64,000 nt of DNA from Geosiphon pyriformis (lineage: Eukaryota > Glomeromycota > Glomeromycetes > Archaeosporales > Geosiphonaceae). The notes under the pieces were generated by a model, which was not told the origin of the DNA, searched no databases, and saw only the letters and a program-made list of their open reading frames with translations. This document shows positions 59,341-64,000 of this stretch, one piece after another (positions within the stretch are counted from its first letter, which is position 1; each line of letters begins with the position of its first letter). A program made the position numbers and the translations under genes. Where the stretch lies: contig JAAOMT010000128.1 of assembly GCA_016748015.1 (NCBI GenBank), positions 193,538 to 257,537 of the forward strand, written 5' to 3'.

Positions 59341-62300
59341 TTATTAACTTATATATATTATGAACAAAATAACAAACATTATTAAACAAAGCCAAATCAT
59401 TGGTTTTAATAAAGTATTTATATATATTGCTAAGCAGCAACAAAAAAAACAAGCAATTTTACTTGTTAAAATATTAACATAAATATTATTTAAGATTCTT
59501 AAATATTTTTTAACTTTAACCAAATTATTAAAAAATTTTTATTCTTAATTAAATTTACAATGTGTTTTCTTTTTATGTAAAAATTAAATTGAATATTTTG
59601 TTTGCTAAAAATAAGTTTTTTTTTAATAATTAATTTAATTTAAAAAATTATAATTTGTAATATAAAAAAAATAAATATTTAACCAACAAAAAATATTTTA
59701 AAATAGTATAAAAATATAAATAATTTAATTTTAATTATTATAAATTAAATTAAAAATTAAATTAAGTTTTAAATTATAAAAATATTGAAATATTTATTTT
59801 TAAATCTAATTTAAATAATTTAAGTTCTAAAATTACAATTAATAATAATAATATTATTATTATTAAATATGTTTACAAAGTTTTAAAATAGTTGGTTGTT
59901 TTTTGTTAATTTGTTTGTTTTTTAAAAATTGAGTTTTATACTAAAATTTTATAAAAACAAAGTTAATTTATGTTAATAATATTAATGCTATAATTGTTAA
60001 AACAATAAATAAAAGTTTTTTTATGGTTTTAAACAGTAATTTTAATAAAAATAATTTTAAAAAAAGTGTAAATTTTAAATAATATTTGGATTTAGATTTA
60101 TATAATTCTTTATATAAGTGATTTTTAAGAAATATTTTAACTTAAACCAATTTTAAAAATGTAAAAAAAACAATTAATTAATAAAAAATTAATAAGTTTA
60201 ATTGCTAATTAAAGTATATATAAAATTAATAAATTTTTTAACACAAATTATTATTTTATTTTAGTATCTTTAAATTTAAAAAATTATTAGATTTTTAATA
60301 TTAATTTGATTTAAAATAAAATAAAAAATTAAAATTATTAATATAATTCTAAAAAAGTTATTTTTGGTTTAAAATATTAAATTATTTAAATAAATTTTAT
60401 TTAATTAAGAATAAAAAAATTTAAACATTATATAAACTTTTTTAATTAAGTTATATTAAATATAGTTAATAAAATTATGATTAAAATATAGTTAATAAAA
60501 TTATGATTAAAATATAATTATAGAATTTTAATATTGTTATTTGAATAGAAAATTAAAGTAAAAATCAAAAAAAATATATAATTTATAAATATATAAATAG
60601 TATATAATAATAAAAAATAATTAATAATAATTAATAATAATATAAAATAACAAATTATAATTAATAATAACAGAATAATAGAAAAATAATAAAATAACAA
60701 AATCAACTTATAAAATTAAAAAATATATATATATATAATTTTAATTTAAAAAAAAACAATTTATATAAAAAATGAATAATTGAATTGAATTTTTTTTAAA
60801 ATTTATTTATTTTTTATATTTAAAATAAAATTAGTATAATATTCACAAATTGAACCAATTATTTTTAATTATAATAATTAATAAAATAAAAAATTTGTAA
60901 TTATTTTAAATATAGCCAAAAATTGGATAAACAATAATATAATAATTTGATTATTATAAAAAATAATTTAATCTTATAATAATCTAATAAAAAAAAGTAT
61001 GTATTTAAAAAAATTAATTTTACAAAGATCATAACTTATTAAAAAAACAAAAAAACAAAATTAAATTCTAGTAATTACAATTAAATAATACAAAATAAAT
61101 AATTATAAATAAAAAACTATTATTAAAAATTTTAAAAAGTTCTAATATCTCTGTTTTTTATGAATAAGTAAAATTATTAATAAAAAATCAAAACTTATAT
61201 TATGTAAATATAATATTAAAAATTATAATATTTTATTTAAATAAAATTAAAATCAATCTACAAAAAACATATATATTATATGTAAATTATATACAAAACC
61301 ATAAATTTTGAATACAAAAACAATTTCAAATAATTTAGATTAAAGTTTATGTATTTTAAAATAAATTAAACAAAATTTAATAAGTTTAAATTAAAATTAA
61401 TTAAAGTTTTTTAATATAGTAAATAACTTATTAAAATTTATATTTGTTTACAAAAATTAATAACTATTTTAATAAAAACAAAAAGTTTAAAACATAAAAT
61501 AATATAATAAAACCTTATATAAAAAAAACTTTTTTTTTTAAAAATATATATATATAATAGATATTTAACAAAATAATATTTTTTATACTTAAAATAAAAT
61601 ATAATTTTTAAAATTTTTAATTATGATAATAAAATAAATCTTTTTTTTCTTAAAAGTTATTATAACTTTTAAATTTAATAAAATTTAGAAATTCGAAATT
61701 AATAGACAATTAAAATTAATTTCTGGTAGATTAATTTTTGAATATTAAATCTAAAAAACTCTGTTTTAAAACTTTATTTTTAACTAAAATTAAAAATTGA
61801 AAAATAATAACTTGTAAGACTAATTTAAAATTTATATTAAAAAAACATATTTATTTTATATTTTTTTATTGTTTATTATTTATTTTATTTTTATTTTTAT
61901 TTTTGAAATTAAAAAGCAGATAATTTTAAATTAATTTTAAAAACAATTCTTCAAAAAATAAATTAATATATTTAAATATTTTTCTTAAATTAAAGTTAGA
62001 TAATAATTATTAAAAAATTTAAATATAAATATTAATTTGCAATATTTTTTTAAGAATATTTGGTAAATATTACATTAACAAAATTAGACCAAATTCTAAC
62101 AGTAATATAAAAAAAGTAAATTAGAAATTATAATTAACAAAAAAAAAACCTGTAAAAAAAATAGAAAATTAAATATTCTATAAAAAAAAACAATTTATAA
62201 GTAAAAAAAACAATTAACTAAAAAAAATCTTTGATAATAAAGTTTACAAATTTTTTTTTAAACTTTTTAAGTTAGAATCATTAGTAAAAAAAATTTTAAG

Positions 62301-63480
62301 ATTTTTTAAATTAAGTAATTTTAACAATTTAATTATATTATTGTATATTTAATATAGTTTAAATTTTATATTAATTATTATATAAAATATGTTGTTAAAA
62401 ATCTTAATTTAAATATAGTTTTGCAATAATTGGTTGTTTTTAAAAAACAATACAAATTATTTAAAATACAGAAAATTAAAACTACAAAAAAAATCAAAAT
62501 TCAAATTATTACTAATAAGTATATAAAATTTATTGTAAAAATTATATAATTAAAAATTTTTAAAATAATTATTAAAAACATTGTTCTAAATTATGTAATT
62601 TTTAATAAAAAATTAGTATTAAAATTTGATTTGGTTAAATTTAAAGCAAATATTATTATAAAAAATTAAATAAAACAATATATAATAACAAATAATATTT
62701 TTTTAGTTTAAAAAATTTAATATATTTTATTAATTTATATTAAAAATAATTGTTTTTTGAATTATAAATATATTTTTAAAATAGATTGATTAAAATAGTT
62801 AAAAACTTTTAAGTAATAAAACTAGTAAATTGTTAAATATTTTTAATAAATTATAAAAATACTATAATAATTCTGATTTAATTTTTTATTAAATTTGCTA
62901 AATATTTATTTAAATAAAAAAATTGTTCTTAATAAGTAAAAATGTGTTTAAATTTTAATAAATTTTAAGCTTTATAGATAAAAAAATGGTTTAATTAATA
63001 TATAATTTATTGTTTTAATTAAAACAGCCAAAAATATTTGATAATATAAATAATATTTTACATAAAACCAATTTTTTAGTATTAAAGAGTATATTAATAT
63101 AAATACTTATTTTTATTGTTAAGTTAATTGTTAAAATTCTTAAAAAACAATTAAAAAGTATGATTAATATTTTATTTATTAATAAAATTAATAAACAATA
63201 ATAAAATTCAAATTTTATTATGTATTTTACAGTTAAAGTTTTTGTCAATAATACAATTTAAATTAACAATAATTATGTAGTTATGTAAAAATTTTAGTTA
63301 ATTTTAAGATTAAATTTATAAATTTAATTATTTGTAATTAATTTGTTAATACAATTAAACTAAATAAATTGTATAAATATTTGAAAATCATGCTTTTTAT
63401 AAAAAATTTAAGTATTTTTAATTTGAAAATACAAATTTAAATATTAATTTTTTTAACAATATAGTTTTTTATTATTATTA
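59341..63480. other. AT desert, no gene seen
   Basis: About 4.1 kb almost wholly of A/T. The open stretches on the minus strand (60706-60518, 63248-63015) are low-complexity Ile/Leu/Lys/Asn and look like chance. Some of this may be upstream parts of LINE copy 3 or of other old elements, but I could not match them. One short direct repeat (tatagttaataaaattatgattaaaata) occurs near 60460-60510. Confidence 0.5.
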
Positions 63481-64000
63481 AGATTTAATGAGTATGGTCC
63501 AACTATTATTTAGAAATTAAAAACAAATTAAGTATTCTAATACTAAATATAGTTTATATACTTCTATATATAACTAGTTATTTAAATCAGTTTAGATTAT
63601 ACTATATTGATATTCTAAAAAAAAACTTACACAAAAAAACATTTTTTAAACAATTTTAAACAATATAGCATTATTATTAACCAATTCAATTAAGCATTCA
63701 GCCATTTTTAAGACATTAGTTTTCATAATAACAGGTTCATGTTCTCAAAGCAATATTAAATTAGAAAACATATTATTATTAACAGTAAACAAACTTACAT
63801 GGAAGCCAAACATATTAATGTCTTTATAGCTATACTCAGTTTTCAAAACAATTATCTTCTGCTTTAGCTTACTAATAATTTTGCTAAAGATACTTATATA
63901 TACCAAAATTTTATTAACTCTAAGACCAAAAACACTACTTAAAACCAAATTTTTATTAATAAATTATTCAAACAAAGTGACCATAAAATCAACTGGCTTA
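63481..64000 (-). pseudogene. Decayed retroelement 3' end with LINE-type tail
   Basis: 63487-63610 matches the 3' tail of LINE copy 2 (27357-27470) under C-to-T and G-to-A changes (gagtatggtccaact for gagtgcagcccaacc). Just before it in the minus-strand sense, 63948-63660 reads as a mostly open but stop-interrupted protein (KLKQKIIVLKTEYSYKDIN, then a stop, then EHEPVIMKT and KMAECLIELVNN). This does not match the ORF2 end of copy 2, so it belongs to a different element or gene that uses a similar tail. It continues beyond the window. Confidence 0.5.

Noticed and set aside
60518-60706. Minus-strand ORF of Ile, Leu and Tyr, and other ORFs in the AT deserts (22881-23075, 41975-42199, 63015-63248)
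   Set aside because: Amino-acid content is what random AT-rich DNA gives, with no motif or homology to the window's known elements.

Overview
The window looks like nuclear DNA of an arbuscular mycorrhizal fungus (Glomeromycotina, most like Rhizophagus or a close relative). Three things point there: extreme AT-richness between genes; compact fungal genes with many 60-290 bp GT-AG introns; and a LINE family (ORF1 with RRM and CCHC knuckle, ORF2 with APE endonuclease, RT, RNase H and a C-terminal CCHC) that I recognise as abundant in Rhizophagus. The species call is inference.

Layout. 1-22.6 kb is a nested transposon stack. An old AT-decayed LINE on the minus strand (ORF1, 1-1612 and 22403-22620) was split by a Ty3/gypsy element A (1613-22402). 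A was split in turn by a related, less decayed gypsy element B (6413-16486), and also carries an inverted solo LTR (20423-21233). A and B share an uncommon polyprotein order: gag, CCHC, protease, two Cys-rich modules, dUTPase, RT, RNase H, integrase, C-terminal tail. 24.1-26.7 kb holds an intact ILV2 (acetolactate synthase, 5 exons). 27.2-41.7 kb is a younger LINE (minus strand) split by a different gypsy element D (29434-36993), which has no dUTPase and carries an extra unidentified ORF after integrase. 41.7-45.5 kb is an AT desert with one MITE-like inverted-repeat unit. 45.5-46.6 kb is an inverted, intron-retaining, internally deleted ILV2 pseudogene. 46.8-56.4 kb is a gene island: GNA1 (minus), ALG9 (plus), ADA3/NGG1 (plus) and calcipressin/RCAN (minus). 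56.5-64 kb is AT desert containing remnants of the same LINE family.

How the parts relate. The host genes belong to unrelated housekeeping pathways: branched-chain amino acid synthesis, UDP-GlcNAc synthesis (GNA1), N-glycan precursor assembly (ALG9, a consumer of UDP-GlcNAc-derived precursors), SAGA/ADA chromatin regulation, and calcineurin regulation. GNA1 and ALG9 are divergent across about 530 bp and could share a promoter region. Transposon copies are graded in age. Where copies can be compared, the differences are dominated by C-to-T and G-to-A changes, so the AT deserts appear to be, at least partly, old LINE copies decayed by this bias.

Limits: no searches or alignments were run. Splice sites were picked by GT/AG, reading-frame continuity and family conservation. 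There is a 243-base N gap at 34134-34376. No tRNA, rRNA or CRISPR array was seen.
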